Source: Straminergon stramineum
Taxonomy: Eukaryota; Streptophyta; Bryopsida; Hypnales; Calliergonaceae
Length of the DNA stretch: 64,000 nucleotides
Assembly (NCBI GenBank): GCA_963920665.1
Contig: OY987267.1
Coordinates: 13,764,001-13,828,000, forward strand
Direction: 5' to 3'
Shown: positions 10,881 through 22,861 of the stretch, one piece after another
Layout of the letters: the number at the start of each line of letters is the position of its first letter
Numbering within the stretch: the stretch's first letter is position 1
Notes under the pieces: generated by a model
The model's database searches: none
What the model saw: the letters and a program-made list of their open reading frames with translations, nothing else
What the model was told of the DNA's origin: nothing
Made by a program: the position numbers and the translations under genes

Positions 10881-11335
10881 GGGGATACTAGATTCCCAAG
10901 TCATCACTTCCTTGGTCACACCACGCCTTTCATCCGCCTTAAAGCGTTTGATTGTTGGTTCGTCGATTGGAGGTTTGGGCACCAACACGTGTTGTGGCTT
11001 CCACGTTTACAAATTCATTTCTTCAGTTATATTATCGACAAAAGTCTAGTTCTCTTTATGGTAGAGCAACATGACAAGATGACGAAGAAGAAAGGAGATC
11101 GCCATAGTGGGCAACGACGCGCCCTTCTTGACCTAGTGGCTAAGGCATATTGGAGATGGCGTCATGTAAATTCGATTGGACCTTGACGACTTGCAAGTTA
11201 TTTGTCGATTGGTGCCATATCGACAAGCTATTCCCTTACCATCGACACATTCACCATGTGAGGCAAAACCAAGGAAATCTTCATTATTGTAAGGATGATG
11301 GATTTGTCTAGAGATGTATCGAAGTGTATTGAACA

Positions 11336-12637
11336 TTGTACGGAAAGCAAAAAATTCCACGGAGTGAAGTCTCAATGGGCATATGCCAAATGGTATATGC
11401 AGAGTTACAATTGGGGAAATCGGTAGATTGGATGACCTTCAAGACATCCAAGAATGTCACCCTTCCAACTACAAAAGACATTCCAAGGGTGGGTCCTTCA
11501 AATAATCCTTGGGATGGGCTACGGCCCAAAAAGAACATTATAGAAGGAGTAGCAAATGAGCATTATGTTTGGTCAACGTCAACTAGAGAATTGGACTCCG
11601 ATGAAGAGCCATTGCCTGAACCTAGGGACAGGATCAAAGATACATCAATGGAAGAAAACTTATCGTTGGTGGTATCAAAAGAAGGCAACATGCAACAGAC
11701 CACAACAATGTATGGAGAACCTTTTATGTCTGTAGAACTGATAGGGGTCCATCGTCCCAAAGATGACGAAGTGTTCCATTATGTGCAAGCTCGCTTGCAG
11801 GAAATTAATGAAGATAGGTTGGATGGGGAGAGTAAAGCCGAAGAAGAGATTCCTCTAACCTTGATGAAATTGCCTTCCATGGAAGTATTGCCTGAAATGG
11901 AACAAGAACATCAAGGTGTACTTGGAGAAGACAATAATCGGTGAACAAAGGAATCCTATAAAGTAGAGTTGGAAATGCTTTTAAAGGATCTCGAAGAAAA
12001 AAAAAGGGAGTGTGAGATCATCGAGAAGCGGAGCACACAAGAGATTCAGGTTAAGGATGTGGGCACCCTCAAAGAACGAATTCAAGCTAGACAAACTTGT
12101 TTAGTAGACCAACAAAGAGAAATGGAACAACTGGAAAAATTTTACCTCAAATTCAATAAGGGAGAAGATGGAGGATCTAGTTCAAATGTCAATCCTGTTA
12201 TGGATGAACGACTTCAAACAATAATGGGAAAATGCAGGATGGAAGAAAACAACCTTGCCATTGAAAAAGGAGGTGTGGAAAAGGCAAGATCGACATTGAA
12301 CCGCTTGAAGGAGATGAAGGATGCAGATCCTATTGACCAGTCGTTGCAGTCGGATTCATTGTCTACGGATGTTGAAGATTTGTCAACCACTACGGAAGTA
12401 GAGAAGTTGAAGATGAAGTTAGCTTCTGTGAAGAGATTGGAATAGAAATTGAAGGAGAAGATGTCGTGGCCAAAGGCACACATCAAGTTCATGTCATTGT
12501 TCAAGAAGTGGTGGATCCAAAATAAGATGTGGAACCATAACTTGACTCTTTTGAAGAAGGAAGAGAGAGTGGCAAGAGCCCAAATAGAACTAGAAAAGAA
12601 GAAAAGGGAAGAACAGGGGGAAATGGATGGAGTATAA
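11336..12637 (+). pseudogene. Coiled-coil protein ORF interrupted by two in-frame stops
   Basis: Three open stretches (11336-11944, 11969-12445, 12449-12637) lie in one reading frame and are separated only by TGA at 11942 and TAG at 12443, so the whole reads as a single ~434-residue protein with two nonsense codons. The frame opens without ATG; the first in-frame ATG is near 11373. The N-terminal part is mixed and acidic (many E/D); from about 11969 on it is heptad-like and rich in K, E, L and Q, typical of a long coiled coil, ending KKREEQGEMDGV. No domain is recognised. Similar C-rich minisatellites on both sides (10519-10880, 13547-13672) suggest it belongs to a mobile element, as a decayed gag-like or accessory ORF. 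It could instead be a dead host gene. Confidence 0.5.
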
Positions 12638-13021
12638 ATTAGAGGGCTCTTGTTTCTTTTATGACTATGTACTTCTTCCAAGATATTTGAAAAAAAAGGT
12701 TTTGTCCTTATTTTTGTTGAAATACAAGAACGTTTTTTGTTTTTTTTTGTGAATGAAAATGTGATTGCATTTGGATCCAAACATTTGAATTTTTGACAAA
12801 TTTTGATGATTTCAAGTTATGTGAATGTTAATTTCTTGCAAAATTTGTGTAGTGTTTTAAAAAAAAAAAGAATTCTAGTAACTTTGAGTCTACACAAAGA
12901 ACCCTCAATAAATTTAAGCTACAGCATCTATGAGAGTTTCAATATAAGTTCATATGGTTGCATTTTTTTGTATTTTAACATATGGTTTGAACATATTGTA
13001 AATGACAACATCCCCATGCTC

Positions 13022-13480
13022 TTCAACCCATGAATGTATGGACTCTTCTTGAGATTTATAATTTGGGAAAAAACATCATAAAAAGGTACTCAAAAGAATA
13101 ATTTTGGAATTGATGGAGAAATGGAAGTTATACATTTTGAGTTGTGGATTCCATGTATATGGTTTGATCAACCAATGTTGTCTCCATTTTTCTTTTTAAT
13201 TTGAAAGAGAAATTTCATAATTTTTTTCAAATTTGAGTACAAGCTAATTCTATTTATTTTTTATTAAGTTTTTTGGAATGGATTTGAAATGACGTTCCCT
13301 TTATGTGGTAGTTTAAAAAAAAATTGTATTCTTAAAGTCTATGACCATATTCCTGAAAATCTTTTTTTGAAGTATCTATAAATACCAAGTCAAACCCTTG
13401 GAAAGGGTTTAGGGTTTCATAAAATATCTATCTAAACTAGGATGACTTTCATCTAGAATTTCACTGATGGAACGCTAATG
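13022..13480 (+). mobile_element. Diverged, truncated copy of the ~570-bp TTAA-element family
   Basis: TTCAACCCATGAATG at the left resembles the TTAACCCCTAAATG end of the element at 56702. The interior shares its order of motifs, including GGATTCCATGTATATGGTTT, TTTTGGAATGGATTTGAAAT and TCTATGACC. The right end is not recognisable. Confidence 0.45.
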
Positions 13481-13546
13481 GATTAATAGAAATGGCCTTG
13501 GTTCCTAAGCGTAAGCGTAGTCGGCCTTCAAGTACTTGAAGTTGTT

Positions 13547-13672
13547 TCTTGCGACCTGCAGTTGCCCCCCTTCTACCCGCACTCGCCCCCCTAGACCTGC
13601 AGTTGCCTCCCTTCTACCTGCACTTGCCCCCTTAGACCCGCAGTCGCCCCACCCTCAGTTGCCTATGGTAAC
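13547..13672 (+). repeat. Dispersed C-rich minisatellite, third location
   Basis: Tight alternation of GACCTGCAGTTGCC and ACCCGCACTCGCCCCCCT units, the cleanest version of the family seen also at 728-1325 and 10519-10880. Confidence 0.7.
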
Positions 13673-14753
13673 GTGGTGGAGGCTTTCCACGTCATTGTTG
13701 ACAACTCGCCACGTAAGATTAAATTTTTGGCTGCCCTACCCGAAAATTTCAAATTCAAATTCTGTACTCGTCAAATTTGTCTCGTATATGCGACACTCGT
13801 CTTTTACGACATGCGACATTAGATGAACAACTCGACACCCAAACCCCAAAACACATTCGACAGAACAATCCTGGTTATCATTTCAATTTTTTTTTGGCAT
13901 CTTTGCATAGGCTGTGAAAAGGCCAAGTCTTTTGACTATTTCCTTTGATTTCTTGGATTCTTCTACATACCCAATACCTTTAAATAGATGGATATGGGTT
14001 TGCCTACCTTATTAGAAGTCCAAGAATCTTGTGCCACATAAGCTTGGCATGGTTTAAGTAGTTCAATATTTGTTTAGAAAGAGTTTTTACTATGTTAAAG
14101 TTCAATAAGCATTTTGCTTTGGAAAGGGCAACATATACAATTTTATTCATGCAACCATTTAATGATTTATCGTATATGTAATCATTTTCATGATTTTTAT
14201 TATGATAAGTAGTCTAAAACATTCTTATATTGTATGAGACCATTTTCATGTGGAATTTTCCTCATAATATTTCCATATAGAATTGTCCTCATGGCACATA
14301 AAATCATACATACACAACTTTTTGCATAACCCCTGAATGCCCAAACTATGTTTTTTGGCAACATAGCAATTTTTGGCAACTCACCATGAATGGAGTTTTT
14401 GTTTTTTTTTCTTTGAAATTTTCACGAAATATGTGCCTGAGGAGTAGCTTTAAGGCCAATGATTTTCATAACTTTTGACTACATAATTAAAAATTTATTG
14501 TATGATATGTCATTTTCATTGCTTGACAGGCAATCTGGGCAGTTCAAAAAAATTCTTTAAGAAAAACTTTCTTCAGAAAAAAAAATTTTGAAATTGGTTT
14601 CTAGATTTATATATTCATGGAAAGATTTGAATCATTCCATTCTCGTTAATGAGATGAAAGTTATGAAGAGTTTTAGCTTGTAGGCAATTACAGAATTTTT
14701 ACTCTAAAATGAACTTTGAAGTCCTTTATTCAACTCAATTTTCCATATTTTGG

Positions 14754-14784
<31 letters not shown>

Positions 14785-15900
14785 GCGTGTACATTGTTTA
14801 TTACAACATTATAATCATTGGGATTATCATTTTTCAATTCTATAACAAAATTCTTGACAATTTAGTATTTTGAATCATTCTCTACTTTTTTCTAGTTACT
14901 ATTTTTTTCCTAAATGTTGTACGATTCCAAATGATTTGAATTTTTTCAAACATATAGACAAATTGCATTGAAGAATGAATCTAAAGAAGTACCACCATTT
15001 GGGACATTTTTTCATACAAATTTGACCTTGTGAAGTGTAGTTGCTCAAGTTTTTGCAAGGCCAGAAAAAGGGTTTTGTCAATTCAAATGCTAAAATCTTG
15101 CAATTTGCACAGTGGAAATTTTTGAGCTTTTTTCCACATCTTCTCAAACTAGCATACTACAAGATCCTATGATTATATGTGTCCAAAAATGTGTTTTTTC
15201 TAAAATTTGATACTTGTACTAGAAATGCCAATTTTGGAGCGTTTTTGATGAAAATATAGTCAAATACATCTAGGGGTTAAGTCTAGATAAAATCTAGAGA
15301 ATTTCCACATTGTAACATGTAGCACATCTCAACATCTTTTAGTCAATGATCAATGGCTAAGAGCAATGGAGCCCCTCAAAATGCACTCAATGTAGGTGTG
15401 CTCTAGTGACTAGGCATCAGCGTAATGTATGGTACTAATCAACCATGTTCAAGACATCCTATTGTGCCATTCCAATAATTTTGTATAATATAGAATACAT
15501 TTGTAATTTTATTTTGTTATTTGACGCTTACACTATGACTAATTTTGTACCTTTGAGCATGATGGTACAATCACTTTGCCCAAATCCACTTCAATTATAG
15601 AGATATCTATTGTACAAAGTTTGGTCTTACAACCCTCACATCCAATTCTTCATAGATCATACTTTTGTTCTTTGATGTTGTTGTTTTTAAACATGAAAGA
15701 TGTGCACATAGATGCTTTATACATCTCTGTACAGATCCAATTTTAAAAAATTCGTCAACCATGTTTTTCAATCAATGACGGAATAAAACCATGAATATTG
15801 AATGAAACAATCCACTCAAAATGGAGGCATATATTTTTGAAACTGAAATTTTGTATGCTAAGAACTGAATGTTAATTATGCCAGACAGAAAAATGCCGCA
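13673..15900. other. AT-rich intergenic spacer
   Basis: No gene seen. It holds a pure A run at about 14754-14782 and scattered short ORFs without family resemblance. GC content rises after about 15900 towards PAL. Confidence 0.6.
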
Positions 15901-16858
15901 GTATTCTATATTGTAATGCAATGCAATGCAAAATTCTTTGCAATGGCACACAATAGGGTGTCGGTATCATGGCAACCGCGGGTACTGCACACTCAGAAAT
16001 TACACCGAATTGGAAAAACTGCAAAAGAATATGCGCCTGCCTTTCGTCCAGACTCCAGTGAGAGCCAATAACAAGACCCCGGCAAAAGCTGCTGTTCGAG
16101 ATAGAAAAAGAAAGTCCACAGCCTGCCGGTCGCAACGTCAAGGTTTGACAAAGGTCCGGATTTCGTTCGACCTTTTCAACCTGGCATCCCCGACGGAGGG
16201 GCCCAGCTCACAGGTTTCTTCTCACGCTTCCAGTCCCCGCCTTTCAACTCCAGTTTCAACGACAATTCTCGTCTCGCACTGTTATATTTTCTCCAATTCC
16301 AACCCTTTATCAACAATTCGCCCCAAAACGACCCCAAAATGGTCAGAGAACACCGGGGGACTCTACAGTACAGGACTGTGCAGTAGCAGAGCAGCTGCAG
16401 ACACGGAGCTTGAAGGACACACGTACCCGGACGACCAAATGCACCACCACTAGCTAGCAAACTTCAACAATACAAATACTGATCTTAACATCCTCAGTTA
16501 CTCATCTCAACACAAGCCTCAGCCCTCCAGCGCTCGATCATTCCAATTTAGAAATCCGGGACTCCAATCTGCAGCTGTTCTCTTAAGTACTATTGGGAAA
16601 TTTATATGTAGGCTTTTTTCATAGCATTTTTAGCTGATCAATTCAATCAGGTTCACGTAGTCCCAGGTGCCATTTCTCTCGTTCAATTCAAGCTTCGTCA
16701 TTTATTGCATTGCAGAAAGCTTTTCTGGTGCGCACACGTACTTGGAGTGTTTAGTTTAGCTCGCTAATTCGGCTGATCAGTCGTTAGAAGTTTGAGTGAA
16801 CGAAAAGCTAGAAGTTCGAGAGAAATTTGTTTTTCGGATTCTTGAGGAATTCGACTCA
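15901..16858 (+). promoter_or_regulatory. PAL upstream region and 5' leader
   Basis: GC-richer sequence immediately upstream of PAL. A TATA-like TTTATATG at 16601-16608 would place initiation near 16630 and give a ~230-base leader. CACGTA (ACGT-core) sequences occur near 16655 and 16735. A 175-codon ATG-initiated frame (15926-16453) runs through the region, but it is Ser/Thr/Arg-rich, matches no family and is more likely chance. Promoter assignment is inference. Confidence 0.4.
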
Positions 16859-19048
16859 ATGGCACCCCCAGCGATTGAATTCATGAGTGCCGGATCCGAG
16901 CCCATGAAGAAACAGAAGCTGATCCGGGAGACCTCCTTCTGCAACCATAAAACCAACAAGGGCTCGCCGATGATAGAACCCCAAGACCCGCTCAACTGGG
17001 CGAAGACAGCGGCGAAACTGGAAGGCAACCATCTCGACGAAATCAAGCAGATGGTGGCGACTTACTTCGACTCCCGCGAAGTCGCCATCGAGGGCGTGAA
17101 CCTTACCGTGGGCCAAGTCACGGCCGTCGCGCGCCGCCCCGACGTCGCCGTCGTCCTGGACGCGGAGAACGCTAAGGCGCGCGTGGACGAATCCTCCAAC
17201 TGGGTGCTCACCAAGATCATGAACGGGGGCGATATTTACGGCGTCACCACCGGATTCGGCGCCACTTCCCACCGGCGAACGCAGCAAGGCGTGGAGCTTC
17301 AACGCGAGCTGATTCGGTTCCTGAACGCAGGCGTGGTAGGGAAGGGCCACTCGTTGCCCGCGGAGACCACGCGCGCGGCGATGCTGGTGAGGACCAACAC
17401 GCTGATGCAGGGATACTCCGGCATTCGGTGGGAGATTCTGGAGGCCATGGAGAAGCTGTTAAACGCGCACGTCACGCCGAAGCTGCCGTTGCGTGGGACT
17501 GTGACGGCTTCTGGTGATTTGGTGCCCTTAAGTTACATTGCGGGGCTGCTCACTGGGCGACCAAACTCGCGAGCTTGCACTGCTGATGGCCGTGAGGTCG
17601 GCGCTTTGGAAGGGTTGCGGATGGCGGGTGTGGAGAAGCCGTTTGAACTGCAGCCCAAGGAGGGGCTCGCGCTAGTGAACGGCACTGCGGTGGGGTCGGC
17701 GTTGGCTTCAACAGTGTGCTTTGACGCAAATCTGCTTGCACTTCTTGCGGAAGTGTTGTCGGCGTTGTTCTGTGAAGTGATGCAAGGGAAGCCGGAGTTT
17801 GCTGACCCTTTGACGCATAAACTGAAGCATCACCCGGGGCAGATGGAAGCTGCAGCGGTGATGGAGTGGCTACTGGACGGGAGCGACTTCATGAAAGCCG
17901 CGGCAAAGCTGAACGAGACTGATCCCTTGAAGAAGCCGAAGCAGGATCGGTACGCCCTGCGAACTTCGCCCCAATGGCTGGGTCCCCAGATTGAGGTGAT
18001 TCGCACGGCCACGCACGCCATTGAGCGGGAAATCAACTCCGTGAACGACAATCCCATCATCGACGCTGCGCGCGGGATCGCGCTCCATGGGGGCAACTTC
18101 CAGGGAACCCCCATTGGCGTCTCCATGGACAACATGCGCCTCGCGGTGGCCGCCATCGGCAAGCTCATGTTTGCGCAGTTTAGTGAACTCGTGAACGACT
18201 ACTACAACAACGGCTTGCCCTCGAATCTCAGCGGAGGGCCCAACCCGAGCCTGGACTACGGCATGAAGGGCGCCGAGATCGCCATGGCGTCGTACCTCAG
18301 CGAGCTTAACTACCTGGCCAATCCCGTCACCACGCACGTCCAAAGTGCGGAGCAGCACAACCAGGACGTGAACTCCCTAGGCTTAGTGTCGGCACGCAAA
18401 ACTGAGGAAGCCGTGGAGATTCTGAAGCTCATGAGCTCGACATTCCTCGTGGGGCTCTGCCAAGCCATCGATCTCCGCCATGTGGAAGAGACCATGCAAT
18501 CCGCGGTGAAGCAGGTGGTGTCCCAAGCGGCGAAGAAGACGCTGTTTGTGGGCAAAGACGGCGCGCTGCTTCCTTCCCGATTTTGTGAGAAGAGCCTCCT
18601 GCTGGTGGTCGAGCGCCAGCCCGTGTTCACCTACATCGACGACGCGGCCTCGGAGTCTTACCCTTTGATGGAGAAGTTGCGCGCAGAGCTCGTCAGCCAC
18701 GCCCTCAAGCTCCAGGAAGACGCCTCCAGCGCCGTGTTTCAGCAGATCCCTGTTTTTGAAGCTGAAGTGCAAGAGCGGTTGCGTGTTGTGGTGCCCTTGG
18801 TAAGGGAAGCTTACGACAACAAGGGATTGTCTACAGTCCCCAACAGAATTGAAGCGTGCAGAACGTATCCGTTGTACAAGTTTGTGAGATCGGAGCTTGG
18901 GACGCAATTGTTGTCTGGATTGAGGACGGTGTCGCCCGGGACTGAGATTCAGAAGGTTTTCGAGGCCATGGAGGAGGGCAAATTGATCCGCCCACTCCTT
19001 CAGTGTGTGCAAGGATGGAATGGCGCCCCTGGACCTTTTCCCCAGTAG
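16859..19048 (+). CDS. PAL: Phenylalanine ammonia-lyase
   Basis: Predicted cytosolic homotetrameric lyase converting L-phenylalanine to trans-cinnamate and ammonia, the entry step of phenylpropanoid metabolism. The ATG at 16859 is the first methionine in a frame that is also open upstream; it gives 729 residues, normal for plant PAL. Visible hallmarks are the catalytic Tyr in [12 protein letters not shown] (Y127), the MIO-forming Ala-Ser-Gly at 217-219 within [16 protein letters not shown] at 274-276, [12 protein letters not shown] with Y365 and R368, and [11 protein letters not shown] with Q502. The substrate-selectivity pair is Phe-Leu (F154-L155, in ELIRFLNAG), as in PAL and not the His-Leu of tyrosine-preferring enzymes. 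The C-terminus ends [10 protein letters not shown]. The coding region is one exon, much richer in GC than its surroundings. Angiosperm PALs usually have one intron; intronless PAL fits a seedless plant. It converges with the M6 peptidase gene. Confidence 0.97.
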   Translation: MAPPAIEFMSAGSEPMKKQKLIRETSFCNHKTNKGSPMIEPQDPLNWAKTAAKLEGNHLDEIKQMVATYFDSREVAIEGVNLTVGQVTAVARRPDVAVVLDAENAKARVDESSNWVLTKIMNGGDIYGVTTGFGATSHRRTQQGVELQRELIRFLNAGVVGKGHSLPAETTRAAMLVRTNTLMQGYSGIRWEILEAMEKLLNAHVTPKLPLRGTVTASGDLVPLSYIAGLLTGRPNSRACTADGREVGALEGLRMAGVEKPFELQPKEGLALVNGTAVGSALASTVCFDANLLALLAEVLSALFCEVMQGKPEFADPLTHKLKHHPGQMEAAAVMEWLLDGSDFMKAAAKLNETDPLKKPKQDRYALRTSPQWLGPQIEVIRTATHAIEREINSVNDNPIIDAARGIALHGGNFQGTPIGVSMDNMRLAVAAIGKLMFAQFSELVNDYYNNGLPSNLSGGPNPSLDYGMKGAEIAMASYLSELNYLANPVTTHVQSAEQHNQDVNSLGLVSARKTEEAVEILKLMSSTFLVGLCQAIDLRHVEETMQSAVKQVVSQAAKKTLFVGKDGALLPSRFCEKSLLLVVERQPVFTYIDDAASESYPLMEKLRAELVSHALKLQEDASSAVFQQIPVFEAEVQERLRVVVPLVREAYDNKGLSTVPNRIEACRTYPLYKFVRSELGTQLLSGLRTVSPGTEIQKVFEAMEEGKLIRPLLQCVQGWNGAPGPFPQ

Positions 19049-19670
19049 ATGGCAAAGTTAGCTAGTTTTTTCTTTCACTGCACACAAAAAGTAGTTCAAT
19101 GCTTTGAACAATGATTAGCAGTTGTTCATGTGAATATGTACAGATTTTTTCAGCTCTAATTCGAGTCACCAAGTGACTCGAATTTGTTGAACTTTCAGTC
19201 CGCATTGGACCAGCTTCAAACAATTAAATTATGAGATTTCTTTGGACACATTGTCCAAATTCAGACGATTGAGACCGTATCGACGTACTTCGGTTCATTG
19301 TTCTTTGGCTGATGATGTAATTTGCATTGAGCAATTGTCATGATTCAATAATATTGTTTGAACACACTTTCTTTGCATTTTCAGATCAACAAAACGAACT
19401 ATAACTAAAATCATGATGACTCCCATAGACACTTGCCTCATCGCTGAAATATGTTATGGTCAATTGCATTGTAAATGGGTGACACTTCAACTCTGGTTCG
19501 AAAATATGGTTTCCTACTGCAACCAGTACCATATCAACAATCGCAAGAGAACTCATTCGCTGGCCAAATGATTCATTTCATTAATTGTCCAGCTACTGAT
19601 GAAATGTGATTGCACCTTCGAAGGTTTGCATTTCCACCAGTGACTCACGACGTTAATAAACGCAAGTAAC
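19049..19670 (+). other. PAL 3' flank
   Basis: AT-rich sequence following the PAL stop, with ATTCAATAATATTG near 19343-19356 as a possible but unproven polyadenylation region. No gene is seen. Confidence 0.4.
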
Positions 19671-20023
19671 GTCAATTTCGTTAAATTGGCGATATTCCAT
19701 TACTTTGGCGTGGTTCAGGCCACTCAGCCTAAATTCAAAGTGTATTCCTGTCCTAATTTGTGGCCTGAAATTAGATCTTTGTGAAGATATAAGTCACAAT
19801 TTTGGACTTGTGGAATATTATCAATTTTGCAAAGTTTACGGTAAGTCCTTCAAACAGTCAAATTCATTAAATTGGCAACATTCCTTAGTTTGGCGAGGTT
19901 TTGGACTGCAAAATAAGCCCGAAATCTACACGTGTCCTAATTTGTGGCCTGAAATTAGACCTTTGTGAAGATATATCTCACAATTTTTGGCTTGTGGCCT
20001 ATTGCCAATTTAACGAAATTGAC
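19671..20023. mobile_element. MITE-like element with perfect 20-bp TIRs
   Basis: Terminal inverted repeats GTCAATTTCGTTAAATTGGC at 19671-19690 and its exact reverse complement at 20004-20023. The interior is a ~186-bp tandem duplication (motif CCTAATTTGTGGCCTGAAAT at about 19753 and 19935), and a third TIR-like copy sits at about 19858-19878. No clear target duplication. Related TIRs occur in both introns of the M6 gene. Confidence 0.65.
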
Positions 20024-20370
20024 CTTTTTTTTTGTTAATAGAGATCCAAAAGCATTCACCTTGTTCACATTTTGGAAGATGTTATTCAAAATTTATAGTT
20101 TGTAGGGGCCTGGGAATCCATTGCAGAGAACAGAAATTTCACTACCGTGCAGTAATCACAACGAAGCTAATTCGTACCACAACAGAGCAGGCATCAAATA
20201 CTCAGACACAAAGCGGGCACCAAATGCACACCTTATACCACAAACTTGAAAATTACTGATGCAACCCATGTCAGTACATGAATGTTCATATTCCTCAAAT
20301 GGGATGTTTCAGAGCACCAAAACTAGGACATTGAAGTGCATACCTCTCTAGAGGTAGGTCTCGTATAGAT

Positions 20371-20740
20371 CTAATAACAGACGGTCCCAAAGAGCGTCAC
20401 TCTGGAGAAGTGCCAATTCCTTGAACCTCCGCCATCAGCTAGCAAGCCCCTTAAGATAGACATGACGTATAGAAAACCAGTGAAGACTAAAATGCATTTA
20501 TAGATACCTCCGATGCGCGTACTAACATAGCTCAGGGCAGAGTAGTACGTGCTCCAGCGGAACATGCCAGTGTGAAGTGCATATATGCCGAAGTAGAGTA
20601 TGGAAGACACAAAATCCAGCTGAATTCACAGGAAAGAAAAGCACGCAGCGGAAAGTGAGACAGGGGAATTCCAACAATGCCCCTGCAGCTTCACTGTCCT
20701 CCACTTTCCCCTTGAGGCCCGGCCAAGGAAATGTTGCAAA
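20371..20740 (-). other. Exon-like, membrane-type sequence downstream of the M6 stop
   Basis: The minus strand has an acceptor-like TGAATTCAG at about 20621 followed by an open, hydrophobic frame (SSILYFGIYALHTGMFRWS...), then a GTATCTATAA donor-like site near 20510. Just upstream, another open frame reads MLQTMQKLGGYEDLQHFLGR. GC content is gene-like. It could be the 3' UTR of the M6 gene, a small unrecognised membrane-protein gene, or a relic. I cannot assign a family. Confidence 0.25.
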
Positions 20741-20837
20741 TCCTCATATCCACCCAGTTTCTGCATGGTTTGTAACATCAAGGGGGAATCCTGGAGAGAA
20801 GCTGGAGTACTTCCTGTGAATGTTAGCTATGGCGGCG

Positions 20838-22844
20838 TTACTGACTGGCATGGCGTCCCTGCGTCCCAACGCTGACCGTGAAGGTCATGACGTCCGCGGG
20901 GTCGCTGATGTTGCTGATTTCCACGCCCGTGGGCGCGCCGTTGTTGGCGTTGGACGACGGCGTGGTGGACGCGTTCACGAGGCTCACATACTTGACCCCC
21001 GGAAACGGATCGCCGTTGTCGCCCCTATCCTCGTTGCGCTCCAGGTCCTTCAGCCCGTCGGCCTGCACCAGCGCCACCTTGTAGTTCGTCTGCTCACTCG
21101 TATTGTCTGGTTGGAGCTCGTCAATGTGCCACAGGAGAAGCCCGCCCGCGGGAAGGTCAGCGTCACGACCCTTCTGCTGTCGATTCTCCACCAGGAAGTA
21201 CTCCGACTGGGGAATGCCGTCCTTCCACAGCTTCAGCACTTGGTGCCCGTCTTTAACGTCGCGAAGATTGATCCTGCCCGAACACATCCACATATATATA
21301 ATTCGATCAACAATCGATAAGGTAGCAAACTCGCAATTACTATACTCCCAGACTGCCGAATATATGCGATTTCGCAGCGTGACATCAACTCGCAAGTGCA
21401 GAGTCCAGATATCTCGCACAGAAGAAATCCAAAATGTCCATCAATGGAATTTCATTTTGAAGAACTCTATAGTCAATGCATGTCCAGCGATTTTAAAATA
21501 AGATACACCAGGATACACTAGGAATGGGATTTGGACACTAAAGATGTTTGTCCAATTTTCTTTCTCGATTTCTCCTGTGTCGAGAAATTAAAATGCATGA
21601 TTCAGAGGAAGTGGGTGCCGCGCACTAGACTTAAACGTCAATTTCGTTAAACTGGCACAGTGGAGCTTCGGGAATGGAAATAAATAAAACGATTTAGGGA
21701 GCTTGGAAATGGAGACGAGGTTGATTATTCTAACATAGCGATGCACAATGTTGTAAATGCAGTGCAGTTTGCATATTAATTTGCATTGATCTAGATACAC
21801 CGTGCCATCTCAAATGTCAAAAGGTCTCATGGAACATCGCCAACTTAGCGGATGTGACGTTACTTACTGTTGCGATTTGGTGGGCGTGATGACTTCCACC
21901 CACCCTTGATCGACTTTGCACCACGCGCAAGGCTCAGCAGGGTTAACCTCGTCCCCATTGTAGCTCCCTCCCGCCATGAGGCACCAGTCTCCAATGCCAC
22001 TCGACGTGTAATCCGCGTCGTACAAATCCGGCCATCCGAACGCAAGGTGCCCAAGCTCATGCGCGCACACCCCAAGCTTGCAATCCGCGGGTACAGTAAG
22101 GTACGCATATAGTTGCGTCCCGTCCGCTTGATATGCCCCGTTCTCCAGCACCCACTTGTGCGACCAAATGTCACCGCCATTTCCCGTCTTTTCCCCTCCC
22201 GCACCAGCATGCACAATCACAAACGCATCCACAAACCCATCCCCATCATTATCATACTTCTTGAAGTTTACCTTTGGGTTCGCCAGCTTCGCTGCATCTC
22301 TGGCCATCGTTCTTGCATTCGGGGCCTTCGACCCGAATCCATTCTCGCCGTTGGCGTACGCCGCGAGCGTCTTGGGCATTTGGAACGGCCCCACAACCTC
22401 CCCCTTGATGTTCACCGCCCCGTTGGAGACGTCACGGAAGTAATCCTTCACACTGTTGGAGTTTTCTTTGAACCAGAGATTCGCGTAATGCTCCTTGGTT
22501 TGGGTTCTGGAGAACTTCGAGTCGGAGAAGTCGACCAAGACGACGATCACGTTGATGTCGCCGCGGAGTGGTGCGCGGTTGGCGGCGAGCTGGGCGGCGA
22601 AGGTCATGCCAGGACTGAAGGTGTTGCCGGGGCGGAGGAGACCATCGTTGCAACCGGGGGGGCGGTGTTCAGTGGGACGCAGGACGGCGCCGAGGAAGGA
22701 AAGCTCAGGGCTCGAGGTCAGGCTGTGCTTGATCTCGTTGTAGCGCTCAAGCATGCGCCTTCGCAATGCTGGGTGAGGGGCAACCAGGCAAAGGTCCTCA
22801 CGGGAGTGGGGCTTCACGATGACAGATCCCTGAGGCGTCGACAT
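20838..22844 (-). CDS. M6-family (immune-inhibitor-A-like) zinc metallopeptidase
   Basis: Spliced CDS of two exons, 22844-21868 and 21273-20838, joined across a 594-bp GT-AG intron (phase 2; the junction codon becomes Gln), giving 470 residues. The start is the ATG at 22844 (MSTPQGSV). The frame is open further upstream, but an acceptor-like TTTATGGCAG sits just 5' of it, consistent with a 5'-UTR intron. The zinc site is HELGH (residues 262-266) followed by GWPD with Asp273, the HExxHxxGxxD pattern of M6 peptidases. A Dx(D/N)xDG loop (DNDGDGFVD, 198-206) precedes VIVHAG, as in that family, and probably binds calcium. The C-terminal exon has LLLWHIDE and a beta-rich tail. I see no clear signal peptide, unlike the secreted bacterial members. 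Such peptidases are best known from bacteria; the spliced structure shows this is a resident nuclear gene. It converges with PAL. Confidence 0.88.
21634..21862. mobile_element. TIR element inside the M6 gene intron, abutting the donor site
   Basis: Left end AACGTCAATTTCGTTAAACT and right end, inverted, AACGTCACATCCGCTAAGTT. These are related to the TIR of the element at 19671-20023. The right end stops only a few bases from the 5' splice site (GT at 21867-21866). Confidence 0.45.
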
Positions 22845-22861
22845 GACTGATCGATCGATTC

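Noticed and set aside
15926..16453. 175-codon ORF upstream of PAL
   Set aside because: Low-complexity Ser/Thr/Arg-rich translation with no family resemblance, lying in the PAL promoter region; GC-rich sequence gives such ORFs by chance.
16796..16858. N-terminal extension of PAL from a GTG at 16796
   Set aside because: A plant nuclear gene is expected to start at ATG; 16859 is the first in-frame ATG and gives a family-typical N-terminus.
16856..19012. Several minus-strand ORFs over PAL
   Set aside because: Shadows of the PAL coding sequence in other frames; no family resemblance.
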